Shown here: positions 36,110-47,549 of the stretch, piece after piece
How the letters are laid out: the number at the start of each line of letters is the position of its first letter
Position numbering within the stretch: the first letter of the stretch is position 1
Assembly (NCBI RefSeq): GCF_003641185.1
Contig: NZ_CP032757.1
Coordinates: 434,001 to 498,000 of the forward strand
From: Lactiplantibacillus pentosus
GTDB taxonomy: Bacteria > Bacillota > Bacilli > Lactobacillales > Lactobacillaceae
Direction: 5' to 3'
Length of the DNA: 64,000 nucleotides
Translations under genes and position numbers: made by a program
Notes under the pieces: model-generated
The model's database searches: none
Told to the model about the DNA's origin: nothing
What the model saw: only the letters and a program-made list of their open reading frames with translations

Positions 36110-36393
36110 GTTAGTCAGCTGAGGGGTGACCTAGGCCGACTTCCAGGGCCAGCTGACAATTGCTGGAACGTAGCCGACATCGATTTGAACTCACGCAGAA
36201 GACCACTGCGCAATTTCAAATACGAGTCTTATTCTAAGCCGGAAGTAACCCACTTCCAGCTAAGAATAATTTGGCTACTGAGCATTGTCAGCTGGCCCTT
36301 ACAGTCGGGAAGCCGCTCAACTGGCGGATGAACGACCACCCAACTTGGTACAATTGGCCATTTGATATTAGGTGGCTGGACCTTCAGGCAAAC
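36110..36393 (+). ncRNA. 5' domain of the large RNA-like element, copy 2 with a different 3' part
   Basis: This copy matches 32114-32394 with the same helix spacing. Helices are rebuilt with other bases: CCGACT with AGTCGG, AGCTGACAA with TTGTCAGCT, GTAGCC with GGCTAC, TTATTCT with AGAATAA. The usual 3' domain does not follow. Instead a different structured stretch lies at about 36571-36621, with GTACATAGTGTTCC paired to GGGAACAAGTAC around a GGT...ACC hairpin. Confidence 0.72.
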
Positions 36394-36706
36394 TTTGAAT
36401 TAGTACTGCATTGATTTATGACATTTATCGACTTAGTAAGGCGGTTTGAAGGCCATTGATAAATCTCAGTGGAAGTGGCCCTTAAAAGTGCGAATAGAAT
36501 AATCCTATGTATGGAATTTGAGGCTTTGCCATTTCAGTCGGTAACTGAGTGGTACAGACTAACAGCAGTGGTACATAGTGTTCCAATGGTGGTCGCGATA
36601 CCATCAAGAGGGAACAAGTACGCAACGACGCTGTAAGCCCTTTCAGAGCGACTGCGATTGCCTTATACTAGTTTTTGTAAGTTAAATCAAAGGGAGGAAA
36701 CAACTT

Positions 36707-39533
<2,827 letters not shown>

Positions 39534-39587
39534 TTACTGTTGGAATAAAGATGAACTTTGTGACTAAGCTAATCATAAATAGATGTT

Positions 39588-39621
39588 GTGCACGGCCAGC
39601 TTAGATAGCTGGCCATTGCAC
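39588..39621 (+). other. GC-rich hairpin just before the ROK gene
   Basis: GTGCACGGCCAGC pairs with GCTGGCCATTGCAC over TTAGATA. There is no T-run after it. It ends a few bases before the ROK gene's AGGAGG, so it may stabilise or process the 3' mRNA part rather than end transcription. Confidence 0.5.
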
Positions 39622-39638
39622 GTTAGGAGGAAGATTGA

Positions 39639-40535
39639 ATGACAATGTATATTGGAATTGATATTGGTGGGACCTCAATCAAGTGTGGCTTGGTTGATGG
39701 CAATGGTCATATTAGTCGTAAAGTAACCCGGACAACTGCGACGACTAAATCTGATATCATGGCTGACTTGGTTGCGATGGTTCAAGAGTTACAAACGGAT
39801 GGCCAGGTTGCGGGAATTGGCGTCAGTATGCCTGGTGTTGTTCAAAGCGATGGCTTTTTGACAACCGCTGGTGCAGTGACCGCATTTGAGCAGATTAATT
39901 TACGAGACGAGTTGCAGACCCAAACTAAGTTGCCGGTGATTATTGAAAATGATGCGAACGCGGCAGCGATTGCCGAGCAATGGCTGGGTGTCGCACAAAA
40001 TGTTCCTAATTATTTAAGTCTAGTCTTAGGAACTGGCGTTGGTGGGGCACTAATCATCAATAATCAAGTTTATCGTGGGGCACATGCACGTTCAGGAGAA
40101 TTTGGCTGGATGGTGGTTGATGACGATGACATCGATATTGAGATGGGGACGCTTAACTTTCGCGGGGCAACGGTAATCGGCTTAATCCGTCGCTATAATC
40201 AATTTAGCACGGACACTGTTAATGATGCTCGCGAAATCTTCAAGCGTGCGGCCGCTGGTGAGACGCTGGCCAAGCATGTTTTTCACAGCTATTACTATAG
40301 TTTGGCTAAGGGGATTATTAATTTGATGGTTGCGTTTGACCCAGAAATAGTCGTGATTGGTGGTGGCATTAGCGCCAATGAAACGTTTATGACGAACTTG
40401 AATGCGACAATTGCTGATTTACATGCCAATCACAATAGTATTAAACAGTTAAAGTTAGCGCCAGTTGTTCCAGCACGGTTGCGAAATGATGCGGGAATGA
40501 TTGGAGCGGTGTATCAGTTGATTAAACGCGGGTAA
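39639..40535 (+). CDS. ROK-family sugar kinase
   Basis: This 298-residue kinase has the actin-like ATP-binding start IGIDIGGTSIKCGLV, the phosphate-2 motif SLVLGTGVGGALI and IENDANAAA with the catalytic Asp. The zinc motif CxCGxxGC of many ROK glucokinases is absent; GEFGWMVVDDDD stands near that place. This resembles BglK-type beta-glucoside kinases. It may phosphorylate the glucose freed by GH1, or unphosphorylated beta-glucosides. An AGGAGG site precedes the ATG. Confidence 0.88.
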   Translation: MTMYIGIDIGGTSIKCGLVDGNGHISRKVTRTTATTKSDIMADLVAMVQELQTDGQVAGIGVSMPGVVQSDGFLTTAGAVTAFEQINLRDELQTQTKLPVIIENDANAAAIAEQWLGVAQNVPNYLSLVLGTGVGGALIINNQVYRGAHARSGEFGWMVVDDDDIDIEMGTLNFRGATVIGLIRRYNQFSTDTVNDAREIFKRAAAGETLAKHVFHSYYYSLAKGIINLMVAFDPEIVVIGGGISANETFMTNLNATIADLHANHNSIKQLKLAPVVPARLRNDAGMIGAVYQLIKRG

Positions 40536-40545
40536 GAATTGAGGG

Positions 40546-40578
40546 GTGTCTAGCGGATTCATGAGCTAGACACTTTTT
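40546..40578 (+). terminator. terminator of the GH1-ROK unit
   Basis: GTGTCTAGC pairs with GCTAGACAC, followed by five T. Confidence 0.85.
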
Positions 40579-40659
40579 AATTCTAGCGGTAGAAAGAGCA
40601 ATCTGATACGCATTGTGCTAGTTGATTTGACATGACTCATGCCATTTGTTTGGCTTACT

Positions 40660-41475
40660 GTTCGTCGGCCGATGCGCGTCCGATTCCGACTTCCGGGGCC
40701 GGCTGACAATTGCTGGAGCGCAGCCAACATCGATTTGAACTCACGCAGAAACCCACTGCGCAATTTCAAATACGAGTCTTATTCTAAGCCGGAAGAAAAA
40801 CACTTCCGACTAAGAATAATTTGGCTACTGCGCATTGTCCGCCAGCCCCTCCAGTCGGGAAGCCATTCGAATGGCGGATGAACGGCCACCTATCTAGGTA
40901 CAATTGGCCACTGAATATTAGGTGACTGGGCCTTCATGCAAACTTTTTTAATCAGCGTCAATAATTTTTCATCGTCTTCAGATGCTGAGAATATTGACTA
41001 ATTTCAATGAGATCAAGTCTTAAAGTTAAACGATAGTCGTGTGCTTTGTTTGGTATTTAGACTTTTACATCTCGTTTATCTAAAGAAAATTCGGCCAGGT
41101 TCAGGGATATTGATAATAAAATATGAACATAACAACCTAGAAACTAGTCTTACAGTTGAACTTAAAAATGACGGTTGTTAAAAAAATCAACGATCTGTCC
41201 GCTAAAGGTTGGGTGCACACATGTCTGCCTTGCGAATACAATCTCAGGCTGGAAGGTGTTTCTGACAATGCTCAGCGATGAAATTCCACTTAGCAAGCGT
41301 CCTTTGCTTGGTTAGTGGAAGGCCAGTATTTAAGACGTGGGTTGTCGGCTTAAATCTGTGCCCATCGCGTTCCAGCGTTGTCAGAAATTCCTGGAAGCCG
41401 GTATAGGACGAACAACACGATAGGTTTACGCTAACTCGCTGTGTTTTCAGCGGTTCTCAGCTGACCGCTTTTGAA
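40660..41475 (+). ncRNA. large structured RNA-like element, full copy 3
   Basis: This is a full copy of about 815 nt in the same order as 32114-32968. The 5' domain spans 40660-40945 (GTTCGTC with GATGAAC, CCGACT with AGTCGG, TTATTCT with AGAATAA). A diverged linker and the 3' domain (about 41146-41475) follow. In the 3' domain GCGATG pairs with CATCGC, TTCCACT with AGTGGAA, and TCAGC with GCTGA, each a paired change from copy 1. No open frame is conserved among copies. Confidence 0.75.
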
Positions 41476-41612
41476 CGAAAAATGGCATGAGTTAATCATC
41501 TTTAATGCTAAATAACAACTAGTGTAACGCGTGATCTAAGATATTTTTCTAATTAGTCATTTGTTTTATGGTAATCTAGTGGATAGATTATCAGATAGGG
41601 TGGTGGCTAACG

Positions 41613-42359
41613 ATGGCATTCTTTGGCTATAAGGATATTGATAAATTGTCTGGGGTAGATCTTGCAATTTATCGTTTTATCGTGGAACACGATGAGCAAA
41701 TTCCATATATGCGAGTCCGTGAATTAGCACGGGGCGCACATGTTTCTAATTCGTCGGTCATGCGATTTATTCACAAAATTGGGTATGATAGTTTTCCAGA
41801 ATTTAAAGTCTCGTTGCGCAGTGAGACGCCAATTCAAAAGACTGATGCACCGGGAATTCAATTTGTTCAGCCTAGCGCCTTTCCGGCCGATATAACGAAA
41901 ATTATTCGATTGGCAGCACAGCTGATGGTTAACGCAGATAACATTGTGTTTGTTGGAATTGGCGCTTCTGCAGCACTAGGGGAATACGCCTCACGACAGA
42001 CGTCATCTTTGGGGTTCAACAGTTACGTTGTCAAGGATCCATTCTATCCATTGTTACCGCAATTGCGTAATACGAGTAACAATGTTTTGGTAGCGGTGTC
42101 AGTATCCGGCCAAACCACGGAACTTGTCGAAATGCTGAATGATTTTGTGAATAATCCTGAGGTGAATATCGTCAGCATCACCAGCAATATCGAAAGTACG
42201 ATTGCACGGATGAGTCGATATGCTTTAACTTATCGAGCAACTGAAGAACGGATTCACCAATATTATGATTTAACTAGCCAAGTTCCGTGCCTATACATTA
42301 TTGAAGCCTTATTACGCGAGCTGCGTCACCAAGAAGTCATCCAGCATCGTTTTGAGTAG
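41613..42359 (+). CDS. RpiR-family regulator with SIS domain
   Basis: This 248-residue transcription factor has an N-terminal HTH_6 domain (about 1-75: MRVRELARGAHVSNSSVMRFIHKIGYDSFPEFK) and a sugar-isomerase (SIS) domain (about 95-225) with GIGASAALGEYA and VSVSGQTTELVE that bind a phosphosugar. It closes the beta-glucoside cluster and may respond to the sugar phosphate made there. Its upstream gap holds full RNA copy 3. Confidence 0.9.
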   Translation: MAFFGYKDIDKLSGVDLAIYRFIVEHDEQIPYMRVRELARGAHVSNSSVMRFIHKIGYDSFPEFKVSLRSETPIQKTDAPGIQFVQPSAFPADITKIIRLAAQLMVNADNIVFVGIGASAALGEYASRQTSSLGFNSYVVKDPFYPLLPQLRNTSNNVLVAVSVSGQTTELVEMLNDFVNNPEVNIVSITSNIESTIARMSRYALTYRATEERIHQYYDLTSQVPCLYIIEALLRELRHQEVIQHRFE

Positions 42360-42476
42360 GTGATTTAGTTGGTTGAGTCAAGAAGCGTCAAACGTCATTC
42401 CTGCAAAACGCGTGAATCAATGCTAAAATTGAAAGCATTAATTTGAAATCAAGGTATTGATGAGGGGTAAGAGAAC

Positions 42477-43478
42477 GTGACAGCAACACCATTTTGGTCG
42501 CAGATTGCGGCGCAAGCAAAGGCTGAACAGCGGCCGTTTTTCACCATGGCACCCATGGAAGCTGTTAGTAATACGGTTTTTCGGCAAGTGATCGCCCATG
42601 CGGCAGCGCCGGATACGTTTTTTAGTGAGTTCGTGTACGCTAAGAGTATCACGGATCCGAATACGAAGTTCCCAGTGCACGGGCGACTTTACGTGGCAGA
42701 CGCTGAATCGCGTAAACCGGTCGTTCAGCTGTGGGGCAATGAAGCGGCTGATTTTGCAACGGCAACTGCTGAGCTGAGTCAGCGGGGATTTGAAGCCGTT
42801 GATATTAACATGGGTTGTCCGGATGGCACGGTCATCAAAAATCATGGTGGCAGTGATTTGATTCGAAATCCACAGTGGGCGGCGGATGTGATTGCTGCGG
42901 CGAAGACCTCGGGACTGGCAGTCAGTGCCAAGACGCGCCTAGGTTACAGCAAGGTCGCCGAATACCATGATTGGATTGCAACCCTGTTGGCGCAACACGT
43001 TGCCGTTTTGACCGTACATTTACGGACGAAGCAGGAGATTAGCAAGGTTCCTGCGCACTTTGAGGTCATCGATGATCTCATTAAGATGCGTGACGAAATT
43101 GCCCCGGAGACGTTGTTGCAAGTTAATGGCGATGTGGCTGACTATCAAGCAGGGGTCGCGCTGGCCAAAGCTCACCCTGGCTTAGATGGTATCATGATTG
43201 GCCGCGGCGTTTTCGCCAATCCGTTTGCCTTTGAAGCACAACCACAGCCGCACGATTTGCCCGAACTATTGGGCTTACTGAATATGCAACTCGACTTGTT
43301 CGACGATTTTGCCACGCGCTATGACGTCCCACGTTTTCCATCATTAAAACGGTTCTTCAAGATTTATGCGCGGCCAGAATTAGGCGCCACCGACATACGC
43401 AATACGATGATGGATGCCAAATCAACGGACGATGTGCGCAAGATTTTGGCGGCGTATCAGGCGAAAGAACGGGTCTGA
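42477..43478 (+). CDS. dus: tRNA-dihydrouridine synthase
   Basis: This 333-residue flavoenzyme reduces uridine to dihydrouridine in tRNA D-loops. Active-site sequence NMGCPDGTVIKNHGGSDL carries the catalytic Cys. MAPMEAVSNTVFR is the FMN-binding start, SAKTRLGY and VNGDVADYQ follow, and IGRGVFANPF completes the TIM barrel. The start is GTG behind GAGGGGTAAG. It forms a monocistronic unit. The subfamily (DusB or other) is not assigned. Confidence 0.9.
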   Translation: MTATPFWSQIAAQAKAEQRPFFTMAPMEAVSNTVFRQVIAHAAAPDTFFSEFVYAKSITDPNTKFPVHGRLYVADAESRKPVVQLWGNEAADFATATAELSQRGFEAVDINMGCPDGTVIKNHGGSDLIRNPQWAADVIAAAKTSGLAVSAKTRLGYSKVAEYHDWIATLLAQHVAVLTVHLRTKQEISKVPAHFEVIDDLIKMRDEIAPETLLQVNGDVADYQAGVALAKAHPGLDGIMIGRGVFANPFAFEAQPQPHDLPELLGLLNMQLDLFDDFATRYDVPRFPSLKRFFKIYARPELGATDIRNTMMDAKSTDDVRKILAAYQAKERV

Positions 43479-43510
43479 GGTGTGGATTGTAGAATTGGTA
43501 AGGTTCCGAT

Positions 43511-43538
43511 ATTACAATCGTTTTGAGCGGGTTACAAA
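43511..43538. promoter_or_regulatory. two further TTACAA half-sites
   Basis: ATTACAAT (43511-43518) and GTTACAAA (43531-43538) resemble the half-site of the operator at 43949-44014, here in tandem with 20-bp spacing. They may be a weak distal operator. Confidence 0.3.
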
Positions 43539-43644
43539 CAATGTCCGGTCATCGAAAGCACTACGTTAAGTTGATTCGTTGGCTAACGAGATTAGTCCAG
43601 TGTGAACGGACCAAATTGATGGGTATTTGAAATATAGCGTTACT

Positions 43645-43678
43645 AAGCGGTCTCCTGTTTATCTGGGGACCGCTTTAG
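43645..43678 (+). terminator. terminator after dus
   Basis: AAGCGGTC pairs with GGGACCGCTT over a 13-base loop, followed by TAGTTT. Confidence 0.7.
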
Positions 43679-43948
43679 TTTGCTCTAGAAAAAAATGGTT
43701 CCGCCAATTCGTAACGTCAGCCGATGAGGACGTGAATGCGTCTGAACCAAATACAGTTAAGAATTGAATGAGTTTATGCCGATTGTAAATGGTCAGCATG
43801 CTAGTTGACGTATTTATATCGTAGTGGCAATTAGTTGCCATTGTGCGATGACTGATAATTGGATTCCGCATTTCGTGAGTTCGGAGGTGACACCTAAACA
43901 GCGGTTGCCCAACAAAAATGAACTTTGATTGCGCCGGGGGTGAAAAAG

Positions 43949-44014
43949 ATTGTAACGTTATTTTGGATAATTGTAACGTTGCAATGTTACAATCAATTAA
44001 AATGATGTTACAAT
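43949..44014. promoter_or_regulatory. symmetric four-half-site operator over the promoter of the 44046 gene
   Basis: ATTGTAAC occurs at 43949 and 43970, and its reverse complement GTTACAAT at 43986 and 44007. Each pair has 21-bp spacing, and all four are symmetric about position 43981.5. TACAAT (44009-44014) may be the -10 box, so binding would block transcription. Confidence 0.75.
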
Positions 44015-44045
44015 CAGCGAAAATAACCGCGAGGAGGGCGCAAAC

Positions 44046-45158
44046 GTGGATCGAATCATTAGTCAGTTACATCAGATTAGTCAAGGGACTGGGATACCGA
44101 TAGCGGTCGGGGAAGCAGTTGAATCGTCGACGGTTGCAATGGGCCCGTCTGATCAAAAAAACACACTGCTTGTGCAGGGAACGATACTTGATCAGGCTGT
44201 CTTATTCTTGGTCTACAATGGTCAGCGCGCACTGCGGCCGGTGGTGTTGTTTCCGCAAATTAAGCAATCAACGAACACGCCAATCGTATTGCTAGCAACG
44301 CAACTGTCTACGGTTGAACGCCGTGAGTACTTGCGACACCTGCTGCCATTTATGACTTCCGATGGTGAGATGTTTCTTCCGTTCATGGGAACGCGCTTAT
44401 TGCCCGGGCTGGTCACTGAACAACAAGTGCTGCCCCCAGACAAGCTAGCCCCTGCTGAGCAACGACTAGCGCTGACCCTCGTTATGGCACAGTTGATTTT
44501 TGAACGCAGTCCTGACCACGCACAGACGCGACCTGAACTCGCTGCGTTTAGCACGGCCAATGATCGGTTCCTGATTAAAAGTGGCCAACGATTTGCGGAT
44601 ACGATTGGTAAGCAGGTCAATATTAATAATCGAGTGACGTTTAACCGGGCAGCTAAGCAACTCGTTGCACGTGGTTGGCTTAAGGCGTTAGGGGAGACTA
44701 AGGACCGCGTCTATGCTTGTCAATTCAATAGTCGTCGGCTGTTTGAGCAAATCGCGCCATTCCTAACTTCACCCGTGCAAAATGCCGGTCGTGTGCAGTT
44801 TGCTGAATTTCCGACATCAACGATTGCCGCTGATTTTCTTTATTCTGGCATTAGTGCGCTATCAAAAGTGACGATGATTAGCGACAATCAAGCGCTACCC
44901 ACCATTATTATCGACCGTACACAGCGTCAAAAGGTATTGTCGGCGGGCCAATCTCAGCTTGGGGCAGCGTCGGGCTGTGAAGTTCAAGTTTCAAAATATC
45001 AGCTTGATGGGTTCAACCGATTGTTTAAGCAAATTCAGGATTATCCAGAAAATGTTCTGGATCCGTTTCATTTGTATGCCTTGTATCAGGATGACCGTGA
45101 TGAACGGACACAAGGCGAAGTAGAAGAGCTAGTCGACCAAATCTGGAACGGCGCATAA
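44046..45158 (+). CDS. unrecognised 370-residue protein, possible DNA-binding autoregulator
   Basis: The GTG start lies behind GAGGAGGGCG. The product is soluble. The first 130 residues look like a beta-rich domain (QGTILDQAVLFLVYNGQRALRPVVLFPQ). Residues about 195-235 (TIGKQVNINNRVTFNRAAKQL then VARGWLKALGETKDRVYAC) suggest a winged helix-turn-helix. A third domain follows with FPTSTIAADFLYSGISALSKV and IIDRTQRQKVL, like the C-terminal domain of some toxin-antitoxin or abortive-infection regulators (AbiEi type). The operator just upstream fits autoregulation. I do not recognise the family firmly. Confidence 0.6.
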   Translation: MDRIISQLHQISQGTGIPIAVGEAVESSTVAMGPSDQKNTLLVQGTILDQAVLFLVYNGQRALRPVVLFPQIKQSTNTPIVLLATQLSTVERREYLRHLLPFMTSDGEMFLPFMGTRLLPGLVTEQQVLPPDKLAPAEQRLALTLVMAQLIFERSPDHAQTRPELAAFSTANDRFLIKSGQRFADTIGKQVNINNRVTFNRAAKQLVARGWLKALGETKDRVYACQFNSRRLFEQIAPFLTSPVQNAGRVQFAEFPTSTIAADFLYSGISALSKVTMISDNQALPTIIIDRTQRQKVLSAGQSQLGAASGCEVQVSKYQLDGFNRLFKQIQDYPENVLDPFHLYALYQDDRDERTQGEVEELVDQIWNGA

Positions 45159-45173
45159 TTTTCTAAACCTTCC

Positions 45174-45214
45174 CAACGAGCGTCACTAGCCCACAACCCT
45201 AGTGACGTTTGTTT
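45174..45214 (+). terminator. terminator after the 44046 gene
   Basis: AACGAGCGTCACTAG pairs with CTAGTGACGTT, followed by TGTTTT. Confidence 0.75.
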
Positions 45215-45330
45215 TGATAGTCTTACAATCTTTTTGTGCACAATCTAACGCCAGAAGCCCCCGTGGGACCGCATAAATGTTAGAATAAAGCTAATCGATA
45301 TTCCAAAAAGCGAAAAGTGAGCGTGGTGTT

Positions 45331-46248
45331 ATGAGAAACTTAGCAATTGTGGATTTGGGTTCCAATTCAGCGCGAATGGCGGTGAGTCGGTTGCACGCCA
45401 ATGGCACCGCTCAAGAAATCAAGCGGGTCAAGGAAGATACCCGTTTGTCTGAAGGGATGGGGGCGTCACACGTCTTACAGCCAGCTGCAATTGAGCGTAC
45501 GATCAAAGCGTTGCTGAACTTTCGGCGACTCTATGAGAAGATGCCGGATACGGATGTCATTGGCATTACCACGGCGGCAGTCCGGATGGCTGAGAATCAG
45601 ACGGCCTTTCTGAACCAAGTGAAGCAAGAAGTTGGCTTAGACTTGCGGGTGCTGTCTGGTGACGATGAAGCCTACTACGACTACTTAGGGGTTGCCAATT
45701 CGTTAGTCATCAATAATTGTCTGATTTTGGACACTGGTGGCGCGAGTTGTGAACTGATTTTAGTCAAAAATGGGCGTAAGCAGCAGCTGATCAGTATTCC
45801 GTTTGGTGCAGTGACACTATCTGAACAATTTGGCCTCGATGACCTGGTGCCGTCTGCCAGTCTATTTCGTGCCCAAATGTTTTTACGCAATCGGCTCGCG
45901 GATATTTGGTGGTTATCGGAAGCGTTACATGATCCAATCATTCTACTAGGGGGTGCCAATCGGACCTTGGCGCGCATCAATCGGCGCAGGCAACAAAAAC
46001 TTAAGGTCGAAGATATCCATGGTTACCGGTTGAAGACCGAGACCGTCTTTCATACCTTCTTAGATTTACTCTCGCGCTCTAAAACGGGTCGTCAAGAAAT
46101 CTCCGGAATGGAGTACGACCGCGCGGATATTATTGTTGGTGGCATGTTACCACTTGTCACCTTATTGCAGATGCTCGATAGCGACCGCGTCATTTTCTCT
46201 GAGAGTGGCGTCCGCGAAGGCATTATTTCTGAACACCTAGCACAGTAA
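45331..46248 (+). CDS. ppx: Ppx/GppA-type phosphatase
   Basis: This 305-residue member of the exopolyphosphatase/guanosine pentaphosphatase family degrades inorganic polyphosphate or pppGpp. The actin-like phosphate-binding motif DLGSNSARM stands at the N-terminus, ITTAAVRMAEN follows, and LDTGGASCELI is the second phosphate loop. The C-terminal HD-like domain of long Ppx proteins is absent. It begins a possible unit with mvaA, 26 bp downstream. Confidence 0.9.
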   Translation: MRNLAIVDLGSNSARMAVSRLHANGTAQEIKRVKEDTRLSEGMGASHVLQPAAIERTIKALLNFRRLYEKMPDTDVIGITTAAVRMAENQTAFLNQVKQEVGLDLRVLSGDDEAYYDYLGVANSLVINNCLILDTGGASCELILVKNGRKQQLISIPFGAVTLSEQFGLDDLVPSASLFRAQMFLRNRLADIWWLSEALHDPIILLGGANRTLARINRRRQQKLKVEDIHGYRLKTETVFHTFLDLLSRSKTGRQEISGMEYDRADIIVGGMLPLVTLLQMLDSDRVIFSESGVREGIISEHLAQ

Positions 46249-46274
46249 CCTAAATAAGAGGATGGAATGAGAAT

Positions 46275-47549
46275 ATGACAGCAGATTTTCGACACTTTTA
46301 CCAAAAAAATTGGGATGAACGCGTCGCGATCGTCGCGGAACAGGCCCATTTGACACCCGCTGAACAGGCGCTATTTAAGCAATATTATGTCCCGCAACAC
46401 CACGAGATTATTGAGAACTATTTGACTGATTATCCATTACCAATGGGCTTAGCAGTCAATTTCGTGATTGATGGTATCAACCGGATCGTACCAATGGTGA
46501 CAGAAGAACCGTCCGTGATTGCGGCGGCTAGCAATGGCGCTAAAATCATGAAACGGGGCGGTGGCATCACCACAACGCTGAATCAGCGCGAAATGATTGG
46601 ACAAGTTGTCTTGGAAAAGGTGAGCGATCCGGCTGCGGTGGCGGCGATGGTGACCAAGCATGCGTCCACGTTGTTGACCGTGGCGAATGAAGCCCATCCA
46701 AGTTTGGAAAAACGGGGTGGCGGCGCACGACGGATTCGGCCACGGGTCCTCGGTCAGGGGTACCTGTCGATTGACCTCTTCGTTGACGTTCAAGAGGCCA
46801 TGGGCGCCAATATGCTCAATAGTATGCTGGAGGCCGTGTCCAAAGCGATTGCCGTGATGACGAAGCAGGATTCGTTGATGAGCATCTTGTCGAATTATGC
46901 GACCGCTAGCCTGGTCAAAGCCGCTTGCGATATTCCAGTCGAATTACTCCAAGCGGGACGCTATTCCGGCGAGCTGGTGGCGCAAAAGATTGCTTCGGCA
47001 AGCATGGTCGCACACATTGATCCTTACCGTGCGGCGACCCATAACAAGGGAATCATGAACGGCATCGATGCGGTGGCAATTGCCAGTGGAAATGATTGGC
47101 GGGCGCTTGAAAGTGGTGCCCACGCTTATGCGGTCAAAAACGGTCAGTACCGCGGCATGAGTCGATGGATGACTAACGGTAAGATCCTTCACGGTGAACT
47201 TGAAATGCCGTTGCCAGTGGGAATCGTTGGCGGGTCAATCAAGATCAACGAATTAGCCCAATTGAACCAACGGCTGTTAGGCGTCAAAAGCGCGGGTGAT
47301 TTGGAACGAATTATGGTCGCCGTTGGGTTGGCACAGAACCTAGCAGCGTTACGGGCACTCGTGACGACCGGGATTCAACAGGGCCACATGCACTTACAAT
47401 TGAAAACACTCGCAATGGCGGCTGGCGCGACCGACGATGAGTTGTCGACGGTTTTACAACGACTCGAATTAGCGCCACAACAAGATCTCGCAACGACGCA
47501 ACGCATCATTACCGAGTTGCGACAAGCAAAGGAAGAGACTGATGACTGA
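46275..47549 (+). CDS. mvaA: class II HMG-CoA reductase (degradative type)
   Basis: The enzyme has 424 residues and is used in mevalonate-pathway isoprenoid synthesis in lactobacilli. ENYLTDYPLPMGLAVNF carries the catalytic Glu, AMGANMLNSMLE the conserved Asn, and GNDWRALESGAHAYA the nucleotide-binding region. It has no membrane anchor. It overlaps the next gene by 8 bp, which implies coupled expression. Confidence 0.95.
   Translation: MTADFRHFYQKNWDERVAIVAEQAHLTPAEQALFKQYYVPQHHEIIENYLTDYPLPMGLAVNFVIDGINRIVPMVTEEPSVIAAASNGAKIMKRGGGITTTLNQREMIGQVVLEKVSDPAAVAAMVTKHASTLLTVANEAHPSLEKRGGGARRIRPRVLGQGYLSIDLFVDVQEAMGANMLNSMLEAVSKAIAVMTKQDSLMSILSNYATASLVKAACDIPVELLQAGRYSGELVAQKIASASMVAHIDPYRAATHNKGIMNGIDAVAIASGNDWRALESGAHAYAVKNGQYRGMSRWMTNGKILHGELEMPLPVGIVGGSIKINELAQLNQRLLGVKSAGDLERIMVAVGLAQNLAALRALVTTGIQQGHMHLQLKTLAMAAGATDDELSTVLQRLELAPQQDLATTQRIITELRQAKEETDD

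Noticed and set aside
40566..40769. Reverse-strand 67-codon open frame containing an LRSGFLREFKSM-like stretch
   Set aside because: It shares that stretch with the frame at 32119 only because both read the antisense of the same conserved RNA hairpin. It also runs into the terminator of the ROK gene.
43659..43871. Reverse 70-codon frame in the gap after dus
   Set aside because: It overlaps the dus terminator, has low-complexity polar composition, and there is no sign of a promoter or ribosome site.
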